Positions 34,101-42,300 are shown, counted from the stretch's first letter. The stretch is DNA of 64,000 nucleotides from CALMKX01 sp036274895 (GCA_036274895.1 DASUEU010000027.1:124001-188000), one strand, 5' to 3'. Notes: generated by a model not told the origin, from the letters alone. A program made the numbers and translations.

Positions 34101-34879
34101 CCTTCTCCTCCCAGGGCTGCGATCACCGCATCCGCGACGATGCCGCCCAGCTCATGGATCGTGGCGCGACCCTCTTCGGCGGTGGCCGCCGCCGGGTCGC
34201 CGAAATAGGCCATGGGTCCTCCGGCCTCGGCGAAGGTGCGCTGGCCGGCGCGGATCGCCTCCGAGAGGGAGCGGGGGTTGGCGGCGAGCTGCCGCGCCCG
34301 GCCCTGGCGCACCCGCTCGGGCTGGGCGGCGAGGACGATCGAGGTCTCGTATTGGCCGGCGTGGCAGGCCCCGGAGCGCAGCTCCTCGGTCAGCCGCAGG
34401 GCCCAGGGCTTCCTGGCGACGTTGGGGAAGACCACCGGCACGCTGCCTCGGGACCGGGCGGCGACCACCGCAGCTTCGAGCGCCGCCAGGTGGGCCGGGT
34501 CGAGGTGAGCGTTGGCCAGGGCCAGGGCGCGGGCTCCCTGTCGGGTCCAGGCCAGGGCGAGGTCGGCCACCAGGGCCGTGACCGTCTCGGCCGTCACCGA
34601 CAGAGTGCCGGGAAAGGCATCTGCGAAGGGGGCCGCGACGTAGTCGAGGCCCGGGAGCACCACGGCCGTCCAGCCCGCCCGGGCCAGGATCTCGGCCCCG
34701 GCGCTGGCCATGGCCCCGGCGATGATGCCGTCGGTGAGCAGGGAGAGGTGGGGACCGTGGGCCTCGACGGCGCCCACCGGCAGGATGCCCACCAGCCGCT
34801 CCCTGGGGAGGGCTGCGAATTCCGTCCAGGTCAGGGCGGCCAGCTCGAGCGCCGCGCCGCCGGTCTCGGGTTGGCTCAT
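34097..34879 (-). CDS. Creatininase-family amidohydrolase (candidate N-formylkynurenine formamidase)
   Basis: A 260-residue metal-dependent hydrolase of the creatininase superfamily. Metal and active-site motifs are LVGILPVGAVEAHGPHL followed by TDG (Glu, His, Asp ligands), LANAHLDPAH in the position of the NGHGGN loop, and CHAGQYETSIVLA in the position of HAGExETS. This superfamily includes creatininase and a formamide hydrolase of archaeal flavin synthesis. The island has Trp dioxygenase and kynureninase but no usual arylformamidase, so this gene is the best local candidate for that step. That role is inferred from gene context only. Confidence 0.8.
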   Translation of the reverse strand: MSQPETGGAALELAALTWTEFAALPRERLVGILPVGAVEAHGPHLSLLTDGIIAGAMASAGAEILARAGWTAVVLPGLDYVAAPFADAFPGTLSVTAETVTALVADLALAWTRQGARALALANAHLDPAHLAALEAAVVAARSRGSVPVVFPNVARKPWALRLTEELRSGACHAGQYETSIVLAAQPERVRQGRARQLAANPRSLSEAIRAGQRTFAEAGGPMAYFGDPAAATAEEGRATIHELGGIVADAVIAALGGEG

Positions 34880-35613
34880 CGCGCTCGGGGCTCACTGGCG
34901 ACGAAGACGGCGGCGATCGAGCCCACTCCCTCGAGCCGCGCCAGGGAGACCGGCTCGAAGCGGTAGGAGGCGGCGCTCACCCCGGCGGGACCGGGAGCGG
35001 CGAAGTCCGGGCCGACGCCCGGCGGCGGCAGCTGCCCGAAGAGCTCGAGACGGCCGAAGCGGGAGCGCAGCAGATCCTCCCACTCCCAGAGGTAGAGATT
35101 GTTGGGTTGGAAGCTCGAAGCGCGGTGCCGCTCGAGGGTGGTCTCGTCGATCACGGGTGGCACCGAGGCGATCAGGCGACCTTCTGGGGTGAGGTGCGAG
35201 GCCGCCCAGGACACCGCCCGGTCCAAGTCGAGGAGCTGAGCGAGCACGTTGCCGGCGACGATCAGCTCGAAGGAGCCGTTCGGGCCCCCGGCGCTGTCGA
35301 AGGAGCGACAGGAGAAGGTGATCCGGGGGTCGCTGTAACGCCGCCGGGCGAAGGCGACGGACTTGGGGTCGGGATCGAGGGCCGCCACCGACCGCGCCCC
35401 GGCGCGCAGCAGCTCGGCGGCGCCGTAGCCGGTGCCGCAGCCGAGGTCACAGACTGTTCGTCCCTCGGCGAAGCGGCCGGCGAAGAGATAGAAGCCGAGG
35501 TGGGCCTCGAAGAGATCATTGGCCACCACCGGCGCCACCGCCCGGCTTCCCGGCGGCAGGCCGTAGCGCAAGCGGGCCAGACGGTTCCTGACACGGCGAA
35601 GAAGCGAGGCCAT
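34876..35613 (-). CDS. SAM-dependent methyltransferase
   Basis: The ATG at 35613 has GAGGAGGGAA upstream and gives 245 residues. Motif I is VCDLGCGTGYGAAELL, then VAALDPDPKSV (acidic ribose contact) and LIVAGNVLAQLLDLDRAVSW, a class I methyltransferase fold. The closest look is to the SAM methyltransferases found near polysaccharide genes (Methyltransf_11-like), but no substrate can be named. It is the first gene of the minus-strand aromatic operon (ATGA overlap with the creatininase-like gene). Confidence 0.85.
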   Translation of the reverse strand: MASLLRRVRNRLARLRYGLPPGSRAVAPVVANDLFEAHLGFYLFAGRFAEGRTVCDLGCGTGYGAAELLRAGARSVAALDPDPKSVAFARRRYSDPRITFSCRSFDSAGGPNGSFELIVAGNVLAQLLDLDRAVSWAASHLTPEGRLIASVPPVIDETTLERHRASSFQPNNLYLWEWEDLLRSRFGRLELFGQLPPPGVGPDFAAPGPAGVSAASYRFEPVSLARLEGVGSIAAVFVASEPRAR

Positions 35614-35690
35614 TTCCCTCCTCGGAGCAGCGGGCAGTGAGTCGCGCTCGCGGCGAAACGCGGCGATTCTATCGCCCGGAAGCCGCGTGT

Positions 35691-35696
35691 TAATCT
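35691..35696 (+). promoter_or_regulatory. -10 box of the alkylguanine-DNA methyltransferase gene (leaderless)
   Basis: TAATCT ends 7 nt before the ATG at 35704. No ribosome site lies in between, so transcription would begin at the start codon. Confidence 0.4.
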
Positions 35697-35703
35697 TCGC
35701 GCC

Positions 35704-36258
35704 ATGCTCCGAGAAGAGCCCGAGATGCTGGTGCCGCGGGCACCGGAAGGCGAGAGGCTCAACCTGCTCTTGCCGTCCCCGATCGGCGAGCTCGGGCTGA
35801 CCCTGCGCGGCACCGTGGTGACGGCCCTCACCATCGCGCCCACCGACGCCCTGCGCGAACGCTACACGCCGTTCACCGAACTCGATGGCGACGAGTTCCT
35901 GGAAGAGGTGGTGGGGCGTTTTTCCGAGTACTTCGCGGGCGCCCGCACCTCCTTGGAGCTCGAGCACGACCTGTCGGATTTCGAGCTCTCGAGCTTCGCG
36001 CGGCGGGTGTTCCGGGAGACGGTGAAGATCCCCTACGGCCGCACCCGCACCTACAACAAGGTGGCCGCCCTGGCCGGGCGCCCGGAGGCCTACCGGCAAG
36101 TGCTCGCCATCCTGGTCGCCAACCCGATCCCGATCCTCATCCCGTGCCACCGGGTGGTGACCCACAAGTCGGGGATCGGCAGCTTCGTCGGCGGCCAGGA
36201 CCGCAAGCGCTGGTTGATGGCGATGGAAAAAGAGGCGCTCAAGGAGCAGGACCGGTAG
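35704..36258 (+). CDS. ogt: Methylated-DNA--[protein]-cysteine S-methyltransferase
   Basis: This repairs O6-alkylguanine by transferring the alkyl group to its own Cys. The active site IPCHRVV is intact, preceded by the recognition-helix and Asn-hinge segment (YGRTRTYNKVAALAGRPEAYR) and NPIPILI, and followed by GIGSFVGGQDRKRWLM. At 184 residues it is the small Ogt type. An acidic N-terminal half is present with the usual short beta-sheet. It is divergent from the methyltransferase operon. Confidence 0.93.
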   Translation: MLREEPEMLVPRAPEGERLNLLLPSPIGELGLTLRGTVVTALTIAPTDALRERYTPFTELDGDEFLEEVVGRFSEYFAGARTSLELEHDLSDFELSSFARRVFRETVKIPYGRTRTYNKVAALAGRPEAYRQVLAILVANPIPILIPCHRVVTHKSGIGSFVGGQDRKRWLMAMEKEALKEQDR

Positions 36259-36390
36259 GGGCGCGGTCTCCGCGCCCCGCGGCGATCTGCGGCATCCGGT
36301 GCAGGGGCCGACCAATGTGTCGGCCCTCCCCGCCCCGGAGGGCGGACACGCTGGTCCGCCCCTACGACCGGAGGCGCACGGCCGTGCGCC
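36258..36390. repeat. Cluster of four intergenic palindromes (REP-like)
   Basis: Four perfect stems follow each other between ogt and the PEGA gene: GGGGCGCGG/CCGCGCCCC (36258-36278), GGGCCGAC/GTCGGCCC (36305-36326), GGGCGGAC/GTCCGCCC (36340-36361) and the 18-nt palindrome GGCGCACGGCCGTGCGCC (36373-36390). Units are separated by short C-rich or CCTAC-containing linkers. They may serve as bidirectional terminators, but the modular layout and the related copy at 32868 suggest a mobile extragenic repeat family. Confidence 0.7.
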
Positions 36391-36391
36391 C

Positions 36392-37549
36392 CTACTCCCT
36401 CTCGAGGACGATCTCGACCTCGGTCTCGTCCCGAGCCTCGACGGTGAACGTCTTCTCCACCGTTTCGAAGCCCGGTCGCACCACCTGCAGGCGGTGCTCG
36501 CCCGGATCGATGATCAGGCCCTTCCTCAGGCGACCGAGATCTTCTGCGGTGCCCAGGAAGCGCCCGTCGAGATAGACCGAGGCGTCCCCCGGCTCGATCA
36601 CGAGGCGAACGCGGCCCGGCTCACCCCTCACGTCGTAGGCCTCGGCGTCCTCGGCCGGCGGCGCCTTGGCCTCGGCGCCATCTTCCTGCCAGTACCAGCG
36701 CCCTCCCGACCCCTGGCGGGGAGCCTGCTCGCGCTTCGGTGCCGCCCGCTCGAAGATCTCCTCCGGCGGGACGGAGTCTCCCGGTTGCAGGGTGTCCTCC
36801 AGGTCGATCACCACGCCCGAGCGGATCTCGTAATCACGGACGAGGGTCTCATAGCCGTCCAGGTAGACCACCACCTGGTAGCTGCCCTCGGGCAGCCACA
36901 GGAAGCTCGGAAAGCCGTCGAAGTCGTCGGCAGTGCCCATCTGCTGGCCGTCGACCCAGATCTCGGCATGCTCGGGGTTGACGTCGAAGTCCAGGGCACC
37001 GGAGCGCTCCTGGGTCTCGTACCAGTAGTAGGGGCGGTCGTAGTAGGAGCGGTAGCGGGGATGGTAGTAGTAGGGGTAGTAGGGATCGTTCCAGCCCCAC
37101 CACGGCCAGTAGTAGCCGCCGTACCAGCCCCAGTAGTAGTTGTAGTTGTTGGAATGGCGCCCGTAGTAGGTGCCGGGGCGATGGTGGTGGCCGTCCCCCG
37201 AGCCCCGGGGCCGCTCGACTCGCGTGCGGCCCGGCGACGGCGAACCTTCCCAGCTCGGACGGGTGCGGCCGGCCCGGGCCGAGGAGGAGGAAGAGCGGTC
37301 GCCGCTCTCCCGGGACGAGGCCGAAGGGGACGAGCCCGACGACGAGCGGGAGGAGGAGCTCGAGGCCGACGAGCCGGAAGACGAGGACGACCCTGAGGTC
37401 GTGCGCTCCACGCGCACCGGGGGACCGCTGCTATCGCTCGGCCTCGAGCGCTCCCCGGCGATCACGCTCTGCGCGCTCGCGAGGAAGGCGGCGGTTCCGA
37501 GCACGAGCGCGACTCGAGGCCACGCGGGGACCTGGCTGGGGACCTTCAT
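36392..37549 (-). CDS. Secreted PEGA-domain protein with Ser-rich and Tyr/Trp-rich segments
   Basis: The ATG at 37549 gives 385 residues with a signal peptide (VALVLGTAAFLASAQSVIAG). Residues about 30-100 are almost entirely Ser with acidic/basic residues. About 115-180 hold one of the most aromatic stretches in the window (for example YNYYWGWYGGYYWPWWGW, then YYPYYYH). Two PEGA domains follow, with LDFDVNPEHAEIWVDGQQMG and LVIEPGDASVYLDGRFLG. PEGA domains are surface beta-sandwiches often linked to envelope assembly. The aromatic stretch could bind glycans or self-assemble. It overlaps the upstream glycosyltransferase gene by ATGA. Confidence 0.82.
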   Translation of the reverse strand: MKVPSQVPAWPRVALVLGTAAFLASAQSVIAGERSRPSDSSGPPVRVERTTSGSSSSSGSSASSSSSRSSSGSSPSASSRESGDRSSSSSARAGRTRPSWEGSPSPGRTRVERPRGSGDGHHHRPGTYYGRHSNNYNYYWGWYGGYYWPWWGWNDPYYPYYYHPRYRSYYDRPYYWYETQERSGALDFDVNPEHAEIWVDGQQMGTADDFDGFPSFLWLPEGSYQVVVYLDGYETLVRDYEIRSGVVIDLEDTLQPGDSVPPEEIFERAAPKREQAPRQGSGGRWYWQEDGAEAKAPPAEDAEAYDVRGEPGRVRLVIEPGDASVYLDGRFLGTAEDLGRLRKGLIIDPGEHRLQVVRPGFETVEKTFTVEARDETEVEIVLERE

Positions 37550-38481
37550 GACGGAATCTCCTTTCCGAGCCCCGCGCCTTCTTGCCAACCTCGATGGAGG
37601 CCTCGGATGTAGTGGAATCGAAGCACTTCCTCCCACACGCGCGGTAGCTTCAGGGGCCACTTCTGCAAGCCCCGGGCCAGTGCCTCGAGAAGGCGCTGCC
37701 GGCGCGGGGAGGGCAACGGCGGTGGCCCCTCGGGTGCCAACCCCAGGAAGGGCCCCAGCTCCGGGTGGAGGCGGTAGAAGACCACCCCGCAGTAGCCGGC
37801 CTTCTCCTGGCGCACGGCGAAGCGCTCGAGGGTGGTCGGGTGATCGTGGTCGACCACCGCGCGAGGTTCGTAGACCAGCCTCAGGCCGCGCCGGAACAGG
37901 CGATAGCTGGCCTCGATGTCCTCCCAGGCCGGATAGGGGAAGCGCAGGTCGAAGGGCTCGGAGCGCAGCAGCTCCGTGGCGAGGGAGAGGTTCGAGGTGT
38001 AGAAGAAGTTGAAGGGAACCGCCTCGCCATCAGTGATCAGGGCGTAGCCGAATTGAAGACCGTGCTCGTTGATGTAGCGCAGAAAGGGGTCGAGCCGCAT
38101 CCGCGGGTGCCAGCGGGTGTAGCCGATCACCGCGAGCTCGGGAGGGCAGCCGCGGGAGACGAAGGCCCCGTGGTGCGAGGAAAGCCAGCGCGGCGTCGGG
38201 ACGGTGTCGTCCCCCAGGAAGGCCACCCGGGGGGCCCGGGCCAGCTCCACCCCTCGGTTGCGGGCCGCCGCCGGGCCGCGGTTCTCCTGGCGCAGAAAGC
38301 GAAACGGTCGCGACGAGCGATGGCCGGCGAGCAGCGCCGCCGTGCCATCGGTCGAGCCGTCGTCGACCACGATCACCTCGAAGTCCGGCGCCTCCACCTG
38401 AGCCTCGAGGGCGGTGAGCACCTCCGGCAGGACGTCCATGCGGTTGTAGGTGGGGATGACGATCGAGTAGGCGGGGACCAC
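37546..38481 (-). CDS. Glycosyltransferase family 2
   Basis: A 311-residue GT-A enzyme: YSIVIPTYNRMDVLPEVL, VIVVDDGSTDGT (nucleotide-sugar binding), RQENRGPAAARNRGVELA and the DxD-like GDDTV. A later WEDIEASYRL segment is typical of the acceptor side. GTG start at 38481. No hydrophobic helix is visible, so it is a soluble or peripheral enzyme. It is translated just ahead of the PEGA protein, consistent with a joint envelope role. Confidence 0.88.
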   Translation of the reverse strand: MVPAYSIVIPTYNRMDVLPEVLTALEAQVEAPDFEVIVVDDGSTDGTAALLAGHRSSRPFRFLRQENRGPAAARNRGVELARAPRVAFLGDDTVPTPRWLSSHHGAFVSRGCPPELAVIGYTRWHPRMRLDPFLRYINEHGLQFGYALITDGEAVPFNFFYTSNLSLATELLRSEPFDLRFPYPAWEDIEASYRLFRRGLRLVYEPRAVVDHDHPTTLERFAVRQEKAGYCGVVFYRLHPELGPFLGLAPEGPPPLPSPRRQRLLEALARGLQKWPLKLPRVWEEVLRFHYIRGLHRGWQEGAGLGKEIPS

Positions 38482-38585
38482 GAGGCGAAACTACTCCAAA
38501 GCCCCCGAGGGCGCCAGGCCGCAGGGTAGCTCCCGCCGGAATACCCGCCTCTGAATCTCCGTATGGCATAGTCGTGGTCACCGAG

Positions 38586-39206
38586 ATGGCAATCCCCCAA
38601 CCCTCGATCCTCACGGCGCCGGCCTCCGCCGAGAGCGAGCTGGTGAGCCTGGCTCGCAGTGGCGACGCTGCGGCCTGTGACGAGCTGGCCCGCCGGTTCC
38701 GGCAGCCGGCCTATCTGCTCGCCCTCCAGCTGCTGGGCGACCAGGAAGATGCCCTCGACGTCGCCCAGGACTCGCTCCTGCGCTTCTTCACCAAGCTCCA
38801 CCGTTTCCGCTCCGGGCTGCCCGTCAAACCCTGGCTGCTGTCGATCGTCCGCAACCGAGCCCTCGACCTGGTGCGGCGCAAGAAGGTGCGCCGTGCCGAG
38901 CCCCTGGAGAACGAAGAAGGGGATTACCGGCCGGAGCTGATCGACCATGGTGTCGACCCGGAGACCGACTACGCTCGGCGCGAGCTCAAGGAGCGCCTGT
39001 GGCGGGCCCTCGGGCTGTTGCCCGCCAACCAGCGCGAGATCCTCGTCCTGCGCGACTACCAGGACCTCTCCTACGCCGAGATCGCCAGGGTGCTCGACGT
39101 TCCGGTGGGCACGGTGATGTCCCGCCTGCACCGCGCCCGCGCCGGCCTGCGCGTCCTGCTCGAGCGGGAGGGCTCGGCCGGCTTCCCGAGGAGCACTGCC
39201 CTGTGA
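38586..39206 (+). CDS. ECF-type RNA polymerase sigma factor
   Basis: About 206 residues with sigma region 2 (YLLALQLLGDQEDALDVAQDSLLRFF and KPWLLSIVRNRALDLVRR) and region 4 (LGLLPANQREILVLRDYQDLSYAEIARVLDVPVGTVMSRLHRAR). The chosen ATG lies at 38586; a GTG at 38574 is possible. Its stop overlaps the anti-sigma start as GTGA. The class is one with a paired anti-sigma factor, so activity is likely controlled by release from the membrane. Confidence 0.92.
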   Translation: MAIPQPSILTAPASAESELVSLARSGDAAACDELARRFRQPAYLLALQLLGDQEDALDVAQDSLLRFFTKLHRFRSGLPVKPWLLSIVRNRALDLVRRKKVRRAEPLENEEGDYRPELIDHGVDPETDYARRELKERLWRALGLLPANQREILVLRDYQDLSYAEIARVLDVPVGTVMSRLHRARAGLRVLLEREGSAGFPRSTAL

Positions 39207-39643
39207 GCAAGAATCCGCCTCTCTTCGACGAGTCCCTCCTCTCCGGCTACCTCGACGGCGAGCTCACCCAGGCCGAGTCGCAGCGAGTCCGCCTCCACCT
39301 CGAGACCGACCCGGAAGCCCGCCGCATCTTCGACGACCTCTCGCGCATGCGCCAGGCCGCCCGCGGCACCCGCTTCCGGCTGCCCGACGACCGCCAGTGG
39401 GACGAGCGACCCAAGCACTCCGGCAGCCGGCTGGCTCGCGATGCCGGCTGGCTGCTGCTGGCCATCTGGCTGGTCGCGACCACCGGCTTCGGCCTCTATC
39501 ACCTGGCGGTGTCCCCGGAAGGGCTGTGGCTGAAGCTGACCATCTTCGCACCGCTGTCAGGCATCGCCTTGCTGTTCGGCTCGACGGTGCTCGATCGACT
39601 GAAGACCCTTCCGACCGACCGCTATCGGAGAGTGGAGAAATGA
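39203..39643 (+). CDS. Anti-sigma factor, transmembrane
   Basis: The GTG at 39203 overlaps the sigma stop and gives 146 residues. The N-terminal 55 residues (LLSGYLDGELTQAESQRVRLHLETDPEARR) match the anti-sigma domain helix pattern, but the zinc-binding His-Cys-Cys motif is absent. Two hydrophobic stretches (WLLLAIWLVATTGFGLYHL and LTIFAPLSGIALLFG) make it membrane-bound. It should hold the upstream ECF factor inactive until an envelope signal arrives. Confidence 0.85.
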   Translation: MSKNPPLFDESLLSGYLDGELTQAESQRVRLHLETDPEARRIFDDLSRMRQAARGTRFRLPDDRQWDERPKHSGSRLARDAGWLLLAIWLVATTGFGLYHLAVSPEGLWLKLTIFAPLSGIALLFGSTVLDRLKTLPTDRYRRVEK

Positions 39644-39966
39644 TCGTTGCCACCACGGAGACCATCGTCGGCAAGAAGGTGGTCCGCACCCTCGGGCTGG
39701 TACGCGGCAACGCCGTGCGAGCCCGCCACATCGGGCGCGACCTGATGGCCGCCCTGCGCAATCTGGTGGGTGGCGAGATCCCCGAGTACACCAAGCTGAT
39801 CGCCGAGGCCCGAGAGCAGGCCCTCGACCGCATGGTGGAGGAGGCTCACGAGCTGGGAGCGGGGGCCGTGCTGGGCGTGCGCTTCTCGACCTCGGAGCTG
39901 ACCCGCGGCGCGGCCGAGCTGCTGGCCTACGGCACCGCCGTCGAGCTCGCCGACGACCAAGACTGA
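39640..39966 (+). CDS. YbjQ/UPF0145 family protein
   Basis: A 108-residue protein with TIVGKKVVRTLGLVRGNAVRARHIGRDLMAALRNLVGGE and EAHELGAGAVLGVRF, the conserved core of the YbjQ family (pentameric, heavy-metal-binding-like fold of unknown function). It is coupled by ATGA to the anti-sigma gene, so it belongs to the sigma-factor operon and may be part of the same stress response. Confidence 0.9.
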   Translation: MIVATTETIVGKKVVRTLGLVRGNAVRARHIGRDLMAALRNLVGGEIPEYTKLIAEAREQALDRMVEEAHELGAGAVLGVRFSTSELTRGAAELLAYGTAVELADDQD

Positions 39967-40130
39967 GCCGAGAGAGGATCACCGCCTCGAGGTGCCGGTG
40001 GGTCCCCGCCGCCGCACCGTCCCTGGCTAGGCGGCCCGGCACCTCCCCAGCGCCGGGTCCGGACGGAGCGGCGGAGGCTGCCACCGGCGAGGCCGGCCCG
40101 GCAACCCCCTCTCGCTCCAGATACGGAAGG

Positions 40131-40156
40131 GCCCGGCGAAGGTGACTCCGCCGGGC
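40131..40156 (+). terminator. 8-bp hairpin between the YbjQ and sulfatase genes
   Basis: GCCCGGCG (40131-40138) pairs with CGCCGGGC (40149-40156). No T-run follows. It lies 165 nt after the YbjQ stop and just before the sulfatase promoter, and may separate the two transcripts. The remainder of 39967-40130 is GC-rich with no recognisable gene. Confidence 0.4.
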
Positions 40157-40177
40157 TCGGATCGCGCCGCGGGGCCC

Positions 40178-40183
40178 TATACT
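40178..40183 (+). promoter_or_regulatory. -10 box of the sulfatase-TPR gene
   Basis: TATACT ends 11 nt before the ATG at 40195, leaving a 5'-leader of only a few bases and no Shine-Dalgarno. Confidence 0.4.
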
Positions 40184-40194
40184 CTTCCGCCGAA

Positions 40195-42291
40195 ATGGCC
40201 CTTTCACGGTTTCCGGAGCTGCGCGCCGGCCTCGCCGGGCTGGCCATCCTGGTGTCTCTGCTCGCCACCGCAAGCGAGGCCCAAGGCCGGCCCAATCTGG
40301 TGCTCCTCACCCTCGACACCACCCGAGCCGACCACCTCGGTGCCTGGGGTTGGCCGCACGCCCAAACCCCCCACCTCGACGCCCTGGCGGCTCGCGGCGT
40401 CCGCTTCGTGCGCTGTGACACGGCTGCGCCGATCACCCTGCCCAGCCACGCCACCCTGCTCACCGGCTTCTTCCCCCCACGCCACGGCGTGCGGGACAAC
40501 GGCACCTTCGTGCTCGAAGAGAAAGTCGAGACCGTGGCCGAGAGGCTGGCGGCGAGCGGTTACGACACCGCGGCCGTGGTGTCGGCCATGGTGCTCGCCC
40601 GGCGGCACGGCCTGGGCCAGGGCTTTCGCTCCTACGACGATGACCTCGGTCCGGCCGACGCGGCCGGCTTGGTGGTGGCCGAGCGCACGGCCGAGGCCAC
40701 GACCACGGCCGCCCTTGGCGCCCTGACCCGGCTCCGGGAGCCCTTCCTCCTCTGGGTGCACTACTTCGATCCGCACGAGGAGTACAGCCCACCCGCGGCT
40801 TTCGCCGCTCGGGCGACCGGCCCGCACCGCCTCTACGACGGCGAGATCTCCTTCATGGACAGCGAGATCGGCCGGTTCCTCGCGCGCTTGCCTGCCGACA
40901 CCGTGGTGGTGGTGGTGGGCGACCACGGCGAGATGCTGGGCGATCACGGCGAGCTGACCCACGGTCTGACCCTGGGGCCGGGCGCCCGCCGGGTGCCCCT
41001 GCTGCTGGCCGGCCCCGGGCTGCCGGCCGGGACGCGCCGCGACTGCCTGGTGCGCACGGCGGACGTGGCTCCCACCCTCCTCGCCCTGGCGGGAGCGACC
41101 ATCCCCGCTGGCCTGGAGGGGCGCAGCCTGCTCTCCCTCGCCCGGGACGGCGGGCCCTGTGAGCGCACCAGCTACGCCGAGAGCTTCCTGCCTTTCTTCG
41201 CCTACAAGTGGTACCCGCTGCGCGCCATCTCGGACGGATCCAGCCTCTACCTGGCGGCTCCGCGCTCGAGCCTCTTCGACCTCGACCGGGATCCGGCCGA
41301 GCTCGCGGACCTGGCGTCTTCCTCGCCGAAGCGGATGGAAGCCTGGGGCCGCCGCTTCGACGAGCTGCTGGCCGCCATGGGGGAGCGGCGCGAAGTCACG
41401 ATCGAGGCGGACAACCAGCTCTCCGAGGAGCAACGCCGGCAGCTCCAGGCTCTGGGTTACGTCGGCGCGAGCGGGGGTGGCACCGTGGAGGCGACCTTGC
41501 CCGATCCGCGCGGCATGACGACCATCGCGCGGCAGCTGCACGATGCCGCCGGAGCCGTCCAGCTCGGTCGCTGCAAAGAGGTCTTGCCGACCCTCCAGTC
41601 GATCGTCAAGCAAGACCCCCACAACTTTCCCGCTCTGACCCTGGCCGGCCAGTGTCTGGAGGAGGCGGGCAAGCTCGAGGCTGCGCTCGGCCTCTTCGCG
41701 CAGGCCAGCCGCGAGAACGGCCTGTCCGCCGTGCCGATCGCCAACGCGGCCGGCGTCCTCCTGGCCCTGGGGCGTGAGGCCGAGGCCGAACGCGAGTACC
41801 GGCGCGCCCTCACCCTCGACCCGACGCAGGCCGAGTCCGCCTCGAACCTGGCCCGGCTGCTGCGACAGCGTGGCGCGATGGCGGAGGCGCTGGCCGTGCT
41901 CGAATCGGCCCTGCGTGCCGGCGGCCATGGCCCGGCGGTCTACCTCGAGCGCGGTCTGGCCCGCGCTGAGCTCGGCCGGCTGGCGGAGGCCCTCGCCGAC
42001 TTCCGCGAGGCCGCCCGGCGCAGCCCCAGCGACCCGGTGCCGCTCGAGAACGCCGCCCGGGCGGCCTACCAGCTGGGGAGGAAACGGGAGAGCGCCCAGC
42101 TCTACGAGGAGCTGCTGCGCCTCGCCGAGGAGAGGGTGGACCTGTGGAAGACCCTGGGCGCCCTCTATCTCTACGAGCTGGGCGAGCCCGAGCGGGCTGC
42201 CAGCGCCTTCCGGCGTGCCTTCGCCAAAGAGTCCGACCCGGCCGAGCGGGCCAAGCTGCAGGCGTTGCTGGCAGAGCTCGAGCAGCGGTAG
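40195..42291 (+). CDS. Secreted sulfatase-fold (alkaline phosphatase superfamily) protein with TPR repeats
   Basis: After a signal peptide (LAGLAILVSLLATASEAQ) comes a sulfatase-type domain: NLVLLTLDTTRADHLGAWG (metal Asp pair), TPHLDALAARGVRF, and the site that in sulfatases is CxPSR but here reads TLPSHATLLTG. VVGDHGEMLGDHGE carries further metal ligands. The formylglycine Cys/Ser is replaced by Thr, so a phosphatase, phosphoethanolamine or phosphoglycerol transferase activity is at least as likely as sulfate hydrolysis. The last 230 residues are TPR repeats. Combined sulfatase-TPR proteins are a recurring Acidobacteriota form. Confidence 0.87.
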   Translation: MALSRFPELRAGLAGLAILVSLLATASEAQGRPNLVLLTLDTTRADHLGAWGWPHAQTPHLDALAARGVRFVRCDTAAPITLPSHATLLTGFFPPRHGVRDNGTFVLEEKVETVAERLAASGYDTAAVVSAMVLARRHGLGQGFRSYDDDLGPADAAGLVVAERTAEATTTAALGALTRLREPFLLWVHYFDPHEEYSPPAAFAARATGPHRLYDGEISFMDSEIGRFLARLPADTVVVVVGDHGEMLGDHGELTHGLTLGPGARRVPLLLAGPGLPAGTRRDCLVRTADVAPTLLALAGATIPAGLEGRSLLSLARDGGPCERTSYAESFLPFFAYKWYPLRAISDGSSLYLAAPRSSLFDLDRDPAELADLASSSPKRMEAWGRRFDELLAAMGERREVTIEADNQLSEEQRRQLQALGYVGASGGGTVEATLPDPRGMTTIARQLHDAAGAVQLGRCKEVLPTLQSIVKQDPHNFPALTLAGQCLEEAGKLEAALGLFAQASRENGLSAVPIANAAGVLLALGREAEAEREYRRALTLDPTQAESASNLARLLRQRGAMAEALAVLESALRAGGHGPAVYLERGLARAELGRLAEALADFREAARRSPSDPVPLENAARAAYQLGRKRESAQLYEELLRLAEERVDLWKTLGALYLYELGEPERAASAFRRAFAKESDPAERAKLQALLAELEQR

Positions 42292-42300
42292 CGGGGACCC

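Noticed and set aside
36258..36278. Intrinsic terminator of the alkylguanine-DNA methyltransferase gene
   Set aside because: It starts on the stop codon and lacks a T-run, and three more palindromes follow. A repeat cassette explains the whole better, though it may still end transcription.
40195..42291. True formylglycine-dependent arylsulfatase
   Set aside because: The Cys/Ser of the CxPxR motif is replaced by Thr (TLPSH), so formylglycine cannot be formed at that position.
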